This document shows, piece after piece, positions 9,355 to 17,674 of a stretch of 64,000 nt of DNA (the stretch's first letter is position 1; each line of letters begins with the position of its first letter). A program made the position numbers and the translations under genes. The notes below the pieces were generated by a model. It ran no database searches, was not told the DNA's origin, and worked only from the letters and a program-made list of their open reading frames with translations. This DNA is from Anaerolineae bacterium (lineage in GTDB: Bacteria > Chloroflexota > Anaerolineae > Aggregatilineales > Phototrophicaceae), in NCBI GenBank assembly GCA_017303635.1, contig JAFLCG010000001.1, forward strand, positions 372,001 through 436,000, in the 5' to 3' direction.

Positions 9355-11216
9355 TGACTACCGACCAACTCCCGGCCATCAAGCCGATTTCCGACCACGA
9401 GATGGCGACGCTGCGCCACAGCATGAATCTGCTCAAGAGCCAGATCGCATCGGGCCGGTTGGATGCCAGTTTATTGACCAAACAGGTTCATAACGCGGTG
9501 GAGATGCTGGAGCGGTTGGACGCCGAACGGCAGGAAAGCCGTCGGGCGGCCCGTTACAAGGCACTTTACAACGTGACGCGCCTGATGGGGTCTTCGCTCG
9601 ATTTGCAGACGGTGCTCGATCAGGTTATGGATGCGATCATCCAACTGACCGGCGCAGAACGCGGCTTCCTGATGCTGCGGGATGATGATGGCGGTCTGAG
9701 CGTCAAAGCGGCGCGCAACCTCGATCAGCAGACGCTGGGGAGTGAGCAGTTCAAATTCAGCCGCACGATTGCTAACCAGGTGCTGGATGATGGCAAGCCG
9801 GTGCTGACGACGAACGCAGTCGAAGATCCGCGTTTTGCGGGGCAGATGAGTATCGTCGGTCAGGGATTACGGGCGGTGATGGCGACTCCGCTACGGGCCC
9901 GTGGCAAGGCGGTGGGCGTGGTGTATGTGGACAGCCGCCTACAGGTCACGGCCTTCAATCAGGAAGATCTGGACGCGCTGGATGCCTTCGCCGGTCAAGC
10001 GGCGATTGCGATTGAGAACGCACGCTTGTTCAGCGAGACGGATCAGGAACTGGCGGAACGTGTCGAACAATTGCAGCAGCTACGGCGGATTGATACGCAG
10101 TTAGGTGCGACGCTCGATGCGAGCAAAGCCATTGCCCTGACTCTGGAATGGTCATGTCGTCTTTCTGGCTCGGAGATCGGTCACTTTGGCTTAATCAGCG
10201 GTGATCCGCCCCATGTTCGGGCAGTGCAGCATTATGGCGTCCAATCGGGTGAATCGGCACCGGAACTATTGGATGAGGTTTTCCCGTCAGTTGAACAGAT
10301 GATGGTCGAAAACCTGCAGATGACCATCCGGTTGGTCGAAGGTGAGACGGCCCTGGCAGTGGTCCCTATCCCCCGTGAGAATCGCTTGTTGGGTGTGGTG
10401 GTTATCCGACGCAGCGGAGCCGAGGCGTTTTCCGATGAGCAAGTCGATATGATTGAGCGTATGATGGCCCGTGCGGCGGTGGCTATTGAAAACGCGCAGC
10501 TATATGCTCGGGTGCAGGCGGCGGATAAAGCCAAGAGTGAGTTTGTGGGGATTGTGGCGCATGATCTGAAGGTGCCGATGACCAGCATCGCCGGATATGC
10601 TGACCTGACCCGGTTACAAGGCGGGTTGAGCGAACGCCAGACCGAATTTATCCAGAAGGTGAAAGATACTGTCAAACGAATGGAAATTCTGGTTTCCGAT
10701 CTGGCAGACATCAGCCGCATTGAAAGCGGTCACTTTTTCATGAATGAAACCCGTGTGCCGGTCGCGCAGATTGTGCAGGCGGTCAAAGATGGTACCCTGA
10801 CCCAGATGCAGCAATATGGGCATGAATATGTTGAAGAAGTGGCACCGAATTTGCCGGATATGCGAGCTGATTATTATCGCCTGCTCCAGGTGTTGACCAA
10901 TTTGGTCAGCAATGCCTACAAGTACACACCGGATGGTGGACGGGTTATTTTCCGGGTATTCCCGGATGGTGACCGGGTGGGATTCAGTGTGGCAGATACG
11001 GGTATTGGGCTGACCGCCGAGCAAATTGCCCGGCTTGGCACCCGCTTCTGGCGAGCCGAGGATGACTTTACGCGGTCGCGTCCCGGTACTGGCCTGGGTT
11101 TTGCGATCACGCGGAGCCTGGTGGAGCAGATGGGCAGCCGTATCCTGATCGAGAGTACCCCCGGCAAGGGGAGCAGCTTCACGTTCAGCGTGACAACTGC
11201 ACCTGATGGGGATTAA
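9354..11216 (+). CDS. GAF-GAF sensor histidine kinase
   Basis: 620 residues, no membrane segment, so cytosolic. Residues ~20-60 are helical. Two GAF domains follow (~65-225, ending AGQAAIAIENARLF; and ~245-385, ending AAVAIENAQLYAR). A HisKA helix pair has the phospho-acceptor H403 in VAHDLKVP. The HATPase domain (~500-615) has the N-box NLVSNAYKYTPDGG, G1 DTGIGL and G2 PGTGLGF. It senses a small cytosolic ligand or light/redox through GAF and autophosphorylates. No receiver-domain partner lies in the window. It shares HATPase style with the two short kinases at 12.1-13.9 kb, so the three may form one network. ATG 9354 overlaps the upstream TGA by one base. Confidence 0.9.
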   Translation: MTTDQLPAIKPISDHEMATLRHSMNLLKSQIASGRLDASLLTKQVHNAVEMLERLDAERQESRRAARYKALYNVTRLMGSSLDLQTVLDQVMDAIIQLTGAERGFLMLRDDDGGLSVKAARNLDQQTLGSEQFKFSRTIANQVLDDGKPVLTTNAVEDPRFAGQMSIVGQGLRAVMATPLRARGKAVGVVYVDSRLQVTAFNQEDLDALDAFAGQAAIAIENARLFSETDQELAERVEQLQQLRRIDTQLGATLDASKAIALTLEWSCRLSGSEIGHFGLISGDPPHVRAVQHYGVQSGESAPELLDEVFPSVEQMMVENLQMTIRLVEGETALAVVPIPRENRLLGVVVIRRSGAEAFSDEQVDMIERMMARAAVAIENAQLYARVQAADKAKSEFVGIVAHDLKVPMTSIAGYADLTRLQGGLSERQTEFIQKVKDTVKRMEILVSDLADISRIESGHFFMNETRVPVAQIVQAVKDGTLTQMQQYGHEYVEEVAPNLPDMRADYYRLLQVLTNLVSNAYKYTPDGGRVIFRVFPDGDRVGFSVADTGIGLTAEQIARLGTRFWRAEDDFTRSRPGTGLGFAITRSLVEQMGSRILIESTPGKGSSFTFSVTTAPDGD

Positions 11217-11282
11217 GGGACGGCTGTTGGTGTCGTTCGATTGAGTGTGAAAATCTAGGTTATGGGATTCGACTAAATCACC

Positions 11283-12071
11283 ATGCATCTTTTCCTGGCC
11301 CCTCACTTTGATGATGCCGTCTATAGCTGTGGTGGCTTGATCCATCAGTTGACGACTGCCAAGAAGCCGGTTGTTGTTCGCACGATCATGGGGGGCAGGC
11401 CGCACCCGGAACGGACGCCACAAACTCCGGTGGTGCAAGAACTACATACCCGCTGGGGACAAGCTGATCCGGTAGCTGCCCGGGTTGCTGAAGATGAAGC
11501 AGCTGTCCTGAGCCTGGGTGCGAAGGCCGGCCATCTGGTCAATTGGTTGGATTGTATCTACCGGATGACGAGGGATGGGCAGGCGCTTTACCCTACTGGC
11601 GAGAGTATCTTCGCGGGTATCAACCCGTTAGATATGACGGCTCAACTGCTGCCAACCATGGTGCTGTCGCCGGAAGAAACGGTCGATGTGGTGTATGTGC
11701 CGCTGGCTGCGGGTAATCATGTCGATCACCTGATCGTTCGAAATTGGGGACTGGAACTGGCGAAACAATATCGCTGGCTGACAGTCAAGTTCTATGAGGA
11801 TTACCCCTACATTGCAACAGCAGGCGAACTGGAGAAGGCACTGGCATTCTTTAAGGGCGCTGATGAGTCCCTGCATCTGGAACCGGAAGTCATTCCCCTC
11901 AAGGAAGAAAATGTAGCAGCGAAGGTGAATGCGGTCGGTTTGTATGCGTCACAACTCTCTTCTTTCTGGTCGGACGCGGCGGCGATGAATACCGCCGTCC
12001 GGGAAACTCTCACCAAGACCGGGGATGGCACTCCGGCTGAACGTTACTGGCAATTGCCCGGGAGGGCGTGA
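11283..12071 (+). CDS. PIG-L/LmbE-type deacetylase
   Basis: 262 residues. The start MHLFLAPHFDDAVYSCGG contains the zinc motif HxDD of the LmbE/PIG-L fold (usual form AHPDDE, here PHFDDA), and a later GNHVDHLIVRNWG supplies the third metal His. The family removes N-acetyl groups from GlcNAc-type sugars in glycolipid, thiol or antibiotic pathways. Substitution of the usual final Glu/Asp by Ala after DD makes the activity less certain. It lies between histidine kinases, and its stop overlaps the next gene start. A second, more canonical PIG-L protein is at 34375. Confidence 0.78.
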   Translation: MHLFLAPHFDDAVYSCGGLIHQLTTAKKPVVVRTIMGGRPHPERTPQTPVVQELHTRWGQADPVAARVAEDEAAVLSLGAKAGHLVNWLDCIYRMTRDGQALYPTGESIFAGINPLDMTAQLLPTMVLSPEETVDVVYVPLAAGNHVDHLIVRNWGLELAKQYRWLTVKFYEDYPYIATAGELEKALAFFKGADESLHLEPEVIPLKEENVAAKVNAVGLYASQLSSFWSDAAAMNTAVRETLTKTGDGTPAERYWQLPGRA

Positions 12072-12937
12072 TGGCAGCAGAACCCACCGCAGATGCACGC
12101 GCCCTCTTACTTGAGCTGATCGAAGCGGCTAACCGGCGGGATATCATCCCCGCCCGCTTGCCGGGACAACTGGAAGCCATTCTGGAGGCGATGAAAGCCG
12201 AGCCGCCAACACCAGTCGCTCCTGCGGCTACCGGTGATATCGGTGCGATCCTCAAAGAACAGGCGGACGTCATTTCCCATGCGATCCATGATTTACGCTT
12301 ACCCCTGACCAGTATCAAGGGGTATTCGGATATGATGGGCAATATGGGGCCGCTGAATGACATGCAACAGCAGTTCCTGACGACGATTCGCACCAACACC
12401 AAACGCCTCGAATCCTTGTTGATGGATGTGAGTGACATCATGAAGATTCGAGGTCGGACGCTGCATATCGCCCCGAAGATGGATATGGTGAAGAATATCC
12501 TGGGGACGGTGGAAAAGCGGACCCGTCCACTGGCGGAAGAACTCAAACGGACGCTTACCTTTGATATTCCGACCGGGCTACCGATCCTGAATGTGGATGG
12601 AGAGGTGTTGAGCAAGGCCCTCATCAAATTGGTCGAAAATGCACTCCGTTACATCGCAGCGGAAGCCGGTGAGGTAATCGTCAGCGTGGTAGGTGAAGGT
12701 GACAATCTGCGCGTAACGATCCGTGATAACGGGATCGGTATGTCTCCAGAAGAATTGGCGAAGCTCGGTACGATCTACTACCGGGGTGATAATGAGGTGG
12801 TGCTAGCCTTCAAAGGCAGCGGGCTGGGTATCCCGGTCGCCTATGGCATCATTGACCTGTTGGGCGGGCGCGTCCAAGTCGAAAGCCAACCAGGGCAAGG
12901 CAGCACGTTCACAGTTGAACTTCAGGGAGTGAGTTAA
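12071..12937 (+). CDS. Short cytosolic histidine kinase
   Basis: 288 residues with no transmembrane or classical sensor domain. An N-terminal helical region (~1-60) precedes a HisKA domain with acceptor H73 in ISHAIHDLRLPLTS. The HATPase part (~165-285) has N-box KLVENALRYIAAEAG, G1 RDNGIGMSPEE and G2 KGSGLGIPVAYG. ATG 12071 overlaps the upstream TGA; GTG 12068 is possible but less likely. It is followed after 4 bp by a paralogous kinase lacking the acceptor His, so the two may act as a heterodimer. The input signal is unknown. Confidence 0.88.
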   Translation: MAAEPTADARALLLELIEAANRRDIIPARLPGQLEAILEAMKAEPPTPVAPAATGDIGAILKEQADVISHAIHDLRLPLTSIKGYSDMMGNMGPLNDMQQQFLTTIRTNTKRLESLLMDVSDIMKIRGRTLHIAPKMDMVKNILGTVEKRTRPLAEELKRTLTFDIPTGLPILNVDGEVLSKALIKLVENALRYIAAEAGEVIVSVVGEGDNLRVTIRDNGIGMSPEELAKLGTIYYRGDNEVVLAFKGSGLGIPVAYGIIDLLGGRVQVESQPGQGSTFTVELQGVS

Positions 12938-12941
12938 GGCA

Positions 12942-13901
12942 ATGGCCGAGCTTATCACTCACAAACAGGCGCTGGAGTTTTTGGGAAAACTCCAGGAAGC
13001 AGCTCCGCCGACTACAGCTGAGAAGTTGAGTCAGGTTGCCAACCTGCTGAAAGCACTGGTGGATGAAAATCAACGTTTAGTGGCCCGCTTGCCAGATGTC
13101 TCATTCGACCAAAGCGGGTTGGGTGGGCAGAAATCCCAGACCGGCGCAGTGCCAGTCGTATCGGTCGCTAATCTCTCCGCCGGGTTGAGCCATCCGCCGG
13201 AAAAGCTGGCGGATTCTCCCAGTGGAAGCCTATTAAACGGGGTCAATGAGTCCCTGCGCCCTCCCCTGATTGCGATTCGAGGGCGAGCTGAACTGGTACA
13301 GGCTGGTTTTCTGGGGGCGATTACCCCGGAACAAGATCAGTGGTTGCAGTCCATTCAGGAAAACACGGGACGGGCTTTTTCGCTATTGGATACTATCCAG
13401 CAGATCATCGCCCTGCAGCGGGGTAAGGTGCGGCTGGAGGCGGTCAACTTTTTGGCGACTGATTTGATGACGGAGGCCTGGAACCGCCTGCGGGATAAAT
13501 CCAATGCTGCCGGACATGAGATCAACCTGGAAGTTCCGACCAGCGTACCGCTGGCGCGGGGTGATTTTTATCACGCTCTGATTATTCTGGCGGATTTACT
13601 AGAGAATGCTATTCTGTATACCCCACCCGGCGGCCATATTCGCCTGCTGGCGGATAATCTGAGTTCGCATGTGCTGTTCAGTATCATCGATAATGGCATT
13701 GGCCTCACCCCGGAAGATCAAGCCCATGTCGGGCAGGCCTTTTGGCGAGGGGATCACCATAAATTGGTACGGCAGCATCCCGGCAGCGGACTGCGACTCT
13801 ACCTGGCCCGCGAACTGCTGGCTCGTATGGGCGGCGAACTCATCTATTCAGGGCAACCCGGTCAGGGGAGTACCTTCAGTTTTACCCTGCCAGTCGCCTA
13901 A
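12942..13901 (+). CDS. Histidine-kinase-like protein lacking the phospho-acceptor His
   Basis: 319 residues. Residues ~1-85 are a helical segment with a linker; ~95-160 align to HisKA and ~200-318 to HATPase. Where active kinases have S-H-E-L-R, this protein reads V101-N102-E103-S104-L105-R106, so the acceptor His is Glu. The ATP-binding half looks intact: N-box LLENAILYTPPGG, G1 IDNGIGLTPED, G2 PGSGLRLYLA. It is likely a pseudo-kinase or a trans-phosphorylating partner of the kinase 4 bp upstream. Glu could mimic a charged state. The lesion is a substitution in an otherwise healthy frame, not a frameshift, suggesting selection rather than decay. Confidence 0.82.
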   Translation: MAELITHKQALEFLGKLQEAAPPTTAEKLSQVANLLKALVDENQRLVARLPDVSFDQSGLGGQKSQTGAVPVVSVANLSAGLSHPPEKLADSPSGSLLNGVNESLRPPLIAIRGRAELVQAGFLGAITPEQDQWLQSIQENTGRAFSLLDTIQQIIALQRGKVRLEAVNFLATDLMTEAWNRLRDKSNAAGHEINLEVPTSVPLARGDFYHALIILADLLENAILYTPPGGHIRLLADNLSSHVLFSIIDNGIGLTPEDQAHVGQAFWRGDHHKLVRQHPGSGLRLYLARELLARMGGELIYSGQPGQGSTFSFTLPVA

Positions 13902-13953
13902 TTTGCACTGAATTTAGAGTACTTTCTTCCTGATTTTGTCGAACTATTGTCTC

Positions 13954-13982
13954 TTTACACTTCAAACCTTTCATGCTATATT
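13954..13982 (+). promoter_or_regulatory. Strong sigma70-type promoter upstream of greA
   Basis: TTTACA (13954-13959), spacer of exactly 17 nt, TATATT (13977-13982): close to consensus and the best promoter in the window. Expected transcription start is ~13989. The RNA would run straight into two terminator-like hairpins before greA. Confidence 0.75.
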
Positions 13983-14018
13983 GCGCGTACTTGGCAAACC
14001 CATACCATGTAGGCACCC

Positions 14019-14041
14019 GACCGGATTCCGGTCTTTTTTTT
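14019..14041 (+). terminator. Intrinsic terminator/attenuator in the greA leader
   Basis: GACCGG (14019-14024), loop ATT, CCGGTC (14028-14033), then eight T. It lies about 30 nt after the predicted start site and before greA, so it would release a ~50-nt leader RNA and attenuate greA. Confidence 0.8.
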
Positions 14042-14045
14042 AAGG

Positions 14046-14075
14046 CACAGCTTAACGAAGCTGTGTTTTGTCTTT
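14046..14075 (+). terminator. Second terminator-like hairpin in the greA leader
   Basis: CACAGCTT (14046-14053), loop AACG, AAGCTGTG (14058-14065), followed by TTTTGTCTTT. A perfect 8-bp stem with an interrupted U-tract, in tandem with the terminator at 14019, again upstream of the greA start. Confidence 0.6.
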
Positions 14076-14117
14076 AGATACGGGCGGGTGGTAAATGGGA
14101 GAAAGTGACGGGATACG

Positions 14118-14591
14118 ATGAGCGACGTGCAATATCTGACTCCAGAGGGTATGAAACAGCTTGAAGCCCGGCTGCAAGACTTGGTTGAAGTCCGCCGCGC
14201 CCAAGTGGCAGAGCGTCTGCGTCTGGCACTTGAAGAAGGCGGGGACCTGACTGAGAATGCCGAGTATGAGGATGCAAAGAACGAGCAGGCTTTCATTGAA
14301 GGTGAAATCCAACGCCTGGAGCAGATTCTGAGCAGCGCCCAACTGATCGAACAGCCCAAAGGCAAGCGCGATACAGTCGTGCTGGGTTCGATGATTACGG
14401 TTCTCGAGAAGGGCAGCAAGGAAAAGGAAATCTACCATCTGGTCGGCTCGGCAGAGGCGAACCCACGGGAAGGTAAAATCTCGTCTGAAAGCCCGCTGGG
14501 CAAGGCGCTGCTGGGCGCAAAGGTCAACGATAAAGTGACTGTTCATGCTCCCGATGGCGAACTGGTCTTTGTCATCAAGGGAATTGCGTAA
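14118..14591 (+). CDS. greA: Transcription elongation factor GreA
   Basis: 157 residues, the normal GreA length. The N-terminal coiled coil (~1-77) has the acidic tip GGDLTENAEYEDAKNEQ, with D43 and E46 equivalent to E. coli D41/E44, which place Mg in the RNA-polymerase active site for cleavage of backtracked RNA. The C-terminal FKBP-like domain (~80-157) has the usual SPLGKALLGAKVNDKVTV. ATG 14118 fits the family. It is preceded by a strong promoter and two terminator-like hairpins, so expression is probably set by attenuation. A terminator follows directly. Confidence 0.96.
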   Translation: MSDVQYLTPEGMKQLEARLQDLVEVRRAQVAERLRLALEEGGDLTENAEYEDAKNEQAFIEGEIQRLEQILSSAQLIEQPKGKRDTVVLGSMITVLEKGSKEKEIYHLVGSAEANPREGKISSESPLGKALLGAKVNDKVTVHAPDGELVFVIKGIA

Positions 14592-14625
14592 GCGCGATCG
14601 ATCGGTTATCTGCAATACTTTGAGG

Positions 14626-14650
14626 GCGTCCGTACAGGGCGCTCTTTTTA
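14626..14650 (+). terminator. Intrinsic terminator after greA
   Basis: GCGTCC (14626-14631), loop GTACA, GGGCGC (14637-14642; one G-U pair), then TCTTTTTA. It lies between the convergent greA and folC genes and has a T-run only in the greA direction. Confidence 0.75.
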
Positions 14651-14653
14651 TTT

Positions 14654-15898
14654 CTACCGAGGACTTAGCCGCCCCATATAACTTTCCCCTTCAAATAATG
14701 CTCGTGTAGCCTGGGCTTCGGCAAGTTCTTCCGGCGACAGAAGACCGAGTGACTCGCGGGCGACAGCCGCCATTCGCAGCGATCCCATGACCATTTGCAC
14801 CGCTTCAGGTGCCGAAGCTATGCTGGCTAGGGCTGATTCCAACGAGGGAATAGCTTCTACTGAAGCATGAGATAGATTGGCGCTGGATTGGAGTTTCTCA
14901 GCCGGAACAGCGCGGTGACCGGGTGCGGTCGTCAGGATGATCCGAAAGCGCGGGTCATCCAAGGGTGAGAGGACTGCCGATGGGGATTTATCGCGCAAAA
15001 TCCCGGCGATTACGCGGATCGGGACCGAATTCCCAAAACGTTCATCGACGAAAGCTCGTAGCCGTTCTGCTGACCGGGCGGTATGGGCACCATCGATCAC
15101 AATAGATTGGCTGCCACGCTCGATGACTTCCAGGCGGCCCGGCAGTTGAACGGGAAGCCGCGAGTTGGATACCGAGAAGGTCACGCCTACGTATTCCAGC
15201 GCGGTTTTGACCAGGTCGTTGACGGGTACAAATTGCAAGCTCGCTTGTTTGGCTTGCGCTTCGGCCCGGATGACGGTGGCGACTTCCGGCACTTGCTCGA
15301 CAGAAAGCGCCAGGCCGTTGGATTGAATAATCCCGGCTTTATGCGAGGCAATGCTGGCGAGGCTTCCGCCGAGCATGGCAGCATGTTCCATCTCGATCGG
15401 CAGGAGGACTGCCAGTCGATTGGCTACAGCGTTAACGGCATCCAAACGTCCCCCAATGCCGATTTCCAGAACAGCTTTCTGCACACCCTGCTCACGGAAC
15501 CACCACAGGGCCAGTGCCGTTGCTCGTTCGAAGGTGCTGTAGGTGTCCGACAGCTTTTGTTCGGCTTGCTGAACAGCGGCTACCCCTCTGATGAAGCTGT
15601 CATAAGTAATGGGGGTGCTATCCACCATAAACCGTTCTCGAAAGGAATGGAGGTGGGGCCCGGTGTAGAGGCCGACTTTCAAGCCGGATTGATGGAGCGC
15701 ACTCGCAAGTCGTAAGCAGGCAGTGCCTTTACCGACCGACCCGGCGACCACGATGGAGTCAAAAGCTTGTTCCGGGTGGTCGAGTGCCGCCAAGAGACGG
15801 TGCATCGGCTCTAAGGGACGGGGGAAGTCCGTAGTGCGGATGGGCTGGATCAAGCTCGAGAGGGCGTTGAGGTAAGCGGATAGGCCAGGTTGGATCAT
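14654..15898 (-). CDS. folC: Folylpolyglutamate/dihydrofolate synthase (Mur-ligase family)
   Basis: 414 residues. Family motifs in order: P-loop VAGSVGKGTA (51-60, a variant of VAGTNGKGS), YTGPHLHSFRERFMV, VLEIGIGGRLDAVNAV (usual LEVGLGGRLDATN), and the C-domain IDGAHTARS in place of DGAHNP. The enzyme adds glutamate to dihydropteroate and/or tetrahydrofolate using ATP in the cytosol. The diverged P-loop and missing Asn in the AHT motif make it a divergent FolC, but overall order and length fit well. It is convergent with greA and has no co-directional neighbours, so it is probably transcribed alone. Start ATG at 15898. Confidence 0.85.
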   Translation of the reverse strand: MIQPGLSAYLNALSSLIQPIRTTDFPRPLEPMHRLLAALDHPEQAFDSIVVAGSVGKGTACLRLASALHQSGLKVGLYTGPHLHSFRERFMVDSTPITYDSFIRGVAAVQQAEQKLSDTYSTFERATALALWWFREQGVQKAVLEIGIGGRLDAVNAVANRLAVLLPIEMEHAAMLGGSLASIASHKAGIIQSNGLALSVEQVPEVATVIRAEAQAKQASLQFVPVNDLVKTALEYVGVTFSVSNSRLPVQLPGRLEVIERGSQSIVIDGAHTARSAERLRAFVDERFGNSVPIRVIAGILRDKSPSAVLSPLDDPRFRIILTTAPGHRAVPAEKLQSSANLSHASVEAIPSLESALASIASAPEAVQMVMGSLRMAAVARESLGLLSPEELAEAQATRALFEGESYMGRLSPR

Positions 15899-15967
15899 GG
15901 TATTTGAAACATTCAGCCGATGAGTGACGTATACTGTAGCAGATTCATCCCGTTAGTGAGGACAGCC

Positions 15968-16375
15968 ATGAACGATCAGGACCTGGAACGGCGCATTCGT
16001 AAACAGATGGAAAAGAAGTTTGAAGAACGCCAAGCAGTGGCGATCCATGCAGTGGCGTTTGTGCTGGGCAACCTGCTGGTCTGGGGCATCTATATGTTTG
16101 CAGGTGGGCCAGCTGACATTGACTTTCCGTTCCCTCTTATTGTCACTGGTGGCTGGGGCATTGGCATTGTTGCTCATTTGCTTACCTACTATAACAAGTA
16201 CGGTGGGGGTGCAGTACGCCGGGAAGCCGCGATACAGCGAGAAATTGAACGCTACAAGTCCGAGATCGGTTACTACGAAAAACCCAAGCGTGAACATCTG
16301 CGCCTGAATGATGATGGCGAGGTCCTCGATGAAGATGATGTGGTTGAAATCCCTATCCGGCGGGAGCGGCAGTAA
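15968..16375 (+). CDS. 2TM-domain membrane protein (first of a tandem pair)
   Basis: 135 residues from ATG 15968, preceded by GTGAGGA; the frame opens upstream at 15920 but without a ribosome site. It fits the Pfam 2TM family: a charged amphipathic start (MNDQDLERRIRKQMEKKFEE), two hydrophobic helices (~22-44 and ~50-70), then a charged helix. The tail reads YYEKPKREHLRLNDDGEV. Related 2TM segments occur fused to histidine kinases or as short stand-alone proteins. The next gene is a paralogue with the same tail, 6 bp downstream. Function is unknown; a membrane-associated regulatory role is only suggested. Confidence 0.8.
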   Translation: MNDQDLERRIRKQMEKKFEERQAVAIHAVAFVLGNLLVWGIYMFAGGPADIDFPFPLIVTGGWGIGIVAHLLTYYNKYGGGAVRREAAIQREIERYKSEIGYYEKPKREHLRLNDDGEVLDEDDVVEIPIRRERQ

Positions 16376-16381
16376 GCGGAC

Positions 16382-16798
16382 ATGAACGAAGCAGACTACA
16401 AAGCCATTCGCAAACGTGTGGAGCGTATCTATGAGATGCGCTCCGAGTATTTCAGCCACTTGATTAGTTTTGTTGTCCTCAACGGGCTGGTCCTGCTGGC
16501 GATCAACAATACCGATGAGGTGGCACGCAACTATTTCTTCATCAATGTCTGGTACTTTATTGCAGCCATGTGGGGCGTGGGCATGGCGATCCATACCGTT
16601 CAGTATTTCCTGGGTATGGCTAAAGAGAAGGCCATCCAGAAAGCAATTGAGCGGGAGCACGAGTACCGGATGGCGCTGGCGGCAAAGGGTCAGGTGTATG
16701 AGAAACCCAAGCGTGACCGATTGGTGCTGAATGACGATGGGGAAATCGAGGAAATCATCGACGAGGACGAACCGGAACGGATCAGGATGCGTCGGTGA
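16382..16798 (+). CDS. 2TM-domain membrane protein (second of a tandem pair)
   Basis: 138 residues, ATG 16382, 6 bp after the previous stop. Same plan as its neighbour: charged start (MNEADYKAIRKRVERIYEMR), two hydrophobic helices (~25-43 and ~52-75), a basic helix (AKEKAIQKAIEREHEYRM), and the conserved tail VYEKPKRDRLVLNDDGEI followed by acidic residues. The pair arose by tandem duplication but has diverged except for the helices and tail. The LNDDGE tail resembles the end of the membrane protein at 29733. No function can be assigned. Confidence 0.8.
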   Translation: MNEADYKAIRKRVERIYEMRSEYFSHLISFVVLNGLVLLAINNTDEVARNYFFINVWYFIAAMWGVGMAIHTVQYFLGMAKEKAIQKAIEREHEYRMALAAKGQVYEKPKRDRLVLNDDGEIEEIIDEDEPERIRMRR

Positions 16799-16907
16799 TG
16801 ATGGGCAAAGCGGTGGGTTAACGTCAGCGAGCCGACTAACGCACCTTTCAATATTGATATACAATCATTTGAAAATAGCCTCTTATTTTATGAGGAGACT
16901 TTGACGC

Positions 16908-17519
16908 ATGAGCATGAATCCGGTCGCAATTGTTCAGCAGGAGAATGCCCGTCTTCAGGCAGAAAATAAACGCCTGCAACAGGAGCTCCGCGAACTGCAT
17001 GAATTTGTCAACGCGCTCAGTGATGTGGCCCGTTCAACCCGGCAGGCTGTCAGCGATAGCGAGCTGATGCCGCTGATGGAGGGCATCTTCTCCCGCGCAT
17101 TGAGCCTGTTGAACGCGCCGGATGGTTCCCTCATGCTGCTGGATGAGCAGAATAATCAGTTGGAATTCATACTGGTGCGTGGGGCGCTTTCTCAGAGTTT
17201 GAAAGGCCACCGCATTCCAGCGAACGAAGGTGTTGCCGGGTGGGTGGTGCAGAACGCGGAACCAACGCTGGTGCGGGATGCTCGTCGTGACCCGCGCTTT
17301 TCTGACAGCATTGATGAGAAGTTCGCGTTCCGCACCCAGTCGATTGCGGCGGCTCCGTTAATCGGCGATCGGCGCGTGTTCGGGGTGATCGAGGCGCTCA
17401 ACCAACCCGGCGACCAGCCTTTCACCGATAACGAGTTGGGTTTGCTCAATCTGTTCTGCCGCTTTGCCGGGGAGGCACTGGCTGATATTGAGCGACAGTC
17501 AGCGCTACCGGCAGGGTAG
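16908..17519 (+). CDS. GAF-domain protein
   Basis: 203 residues: an N-terminal coiled coil (IVQQENARLQAENKRLQQEL) and one GAF domain (~50-195; DGSLMLLDEQ, RIPANEGVAGWVVQNAEPTLV, and IAAAPLIGDRRVFGVIEALN). No output domain is fused, so it probably acts through dimerisation with a kinase or as a cytosolic sensor subunit. ATG 16908 follows GAGGAG by 11 nt; ATG 16914 is the alternative. CCTC upstream can pair with the GAGG of the ribosome site (loop TTATTTTAT), a small structure that might damp translation. A TACAAT box lies at 16860-16865. It ends at a strong terminator. Confidence 0.82.
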   Translation: MSMNPVAIVQQENARLQAENKRLQQELRELHEFVNALSDVARSTRQAVSDSELMPLMEGIFSRALSLLNAPDGSLMLLDEQNNQLEFILVRGALSQSLKGHRIPANEGVAGWVVQNAEPTLVRDARRDPRFSDSIDEKFAFRTQSIAAAPLIGDRRVFGVIEALNQPGDQPFTDNELGLLNLFCRFAGEALADIERQSALPAG

Positions 17520-17570
17520 CAGCAGTTACTCTCCTCGGTTGACTTTGCTCGTAGCTATATTGAAATAAGA

Positions 17571-17600
17571 AATCGGAACTTGAGTTCCGATTTTTTATTT
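17571..17600 (+). terminator. Intrinsic terminator after the GAF gene
   Basis: AATCGGAACT (17571-17580) and AGTTCCGATT (17583-17592) form a 10-bp stem followed by a T-rich run (TTTTATTTT). A weaker T-rich run exists on the other strand, so it may also serve the convergent gene. Confidence 0.8.
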
Positions 17601-17631
17601 TGCGCTATATACCGGAAGATTTGGAGAAACC

Positions 17632-17662
17632 CATAGGAGCGACCCGCCGGGTCGCTCCTATG
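17632..17662. repeat. REP-like 31-bp palindrome
   Basis: CATAGGAGCGACCCG (17632-17646) is mirrored by CGGGTCGCTCCTATG (17648-17662) around a single base. It is perfect, GC-rich, intergenic and without a T-run. Similar GC palindromes lie at 23957 and 38682, suggesting dispersed REP-like elements. It sits at the 3' end of the large minus-strand gene and may also cap its mRNA. Confidence 0.6.
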
Positions 17663-17674
17663 AGCTGCATCTTG

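Noticed and set aside
10614..11438. 274-codon minus-strand frame
   Set aside because: Covers the HATPase domain of the GAF kinase and the start of the deacetylase in antisense; no domain or ribosome site.
15953..16864. 303-codon minus-strand open frame opposite the two 2TM genes
   Set aside because: The plus-strand pair has ribosome sites, helices and paralogous tails; the minus frame has none of these.
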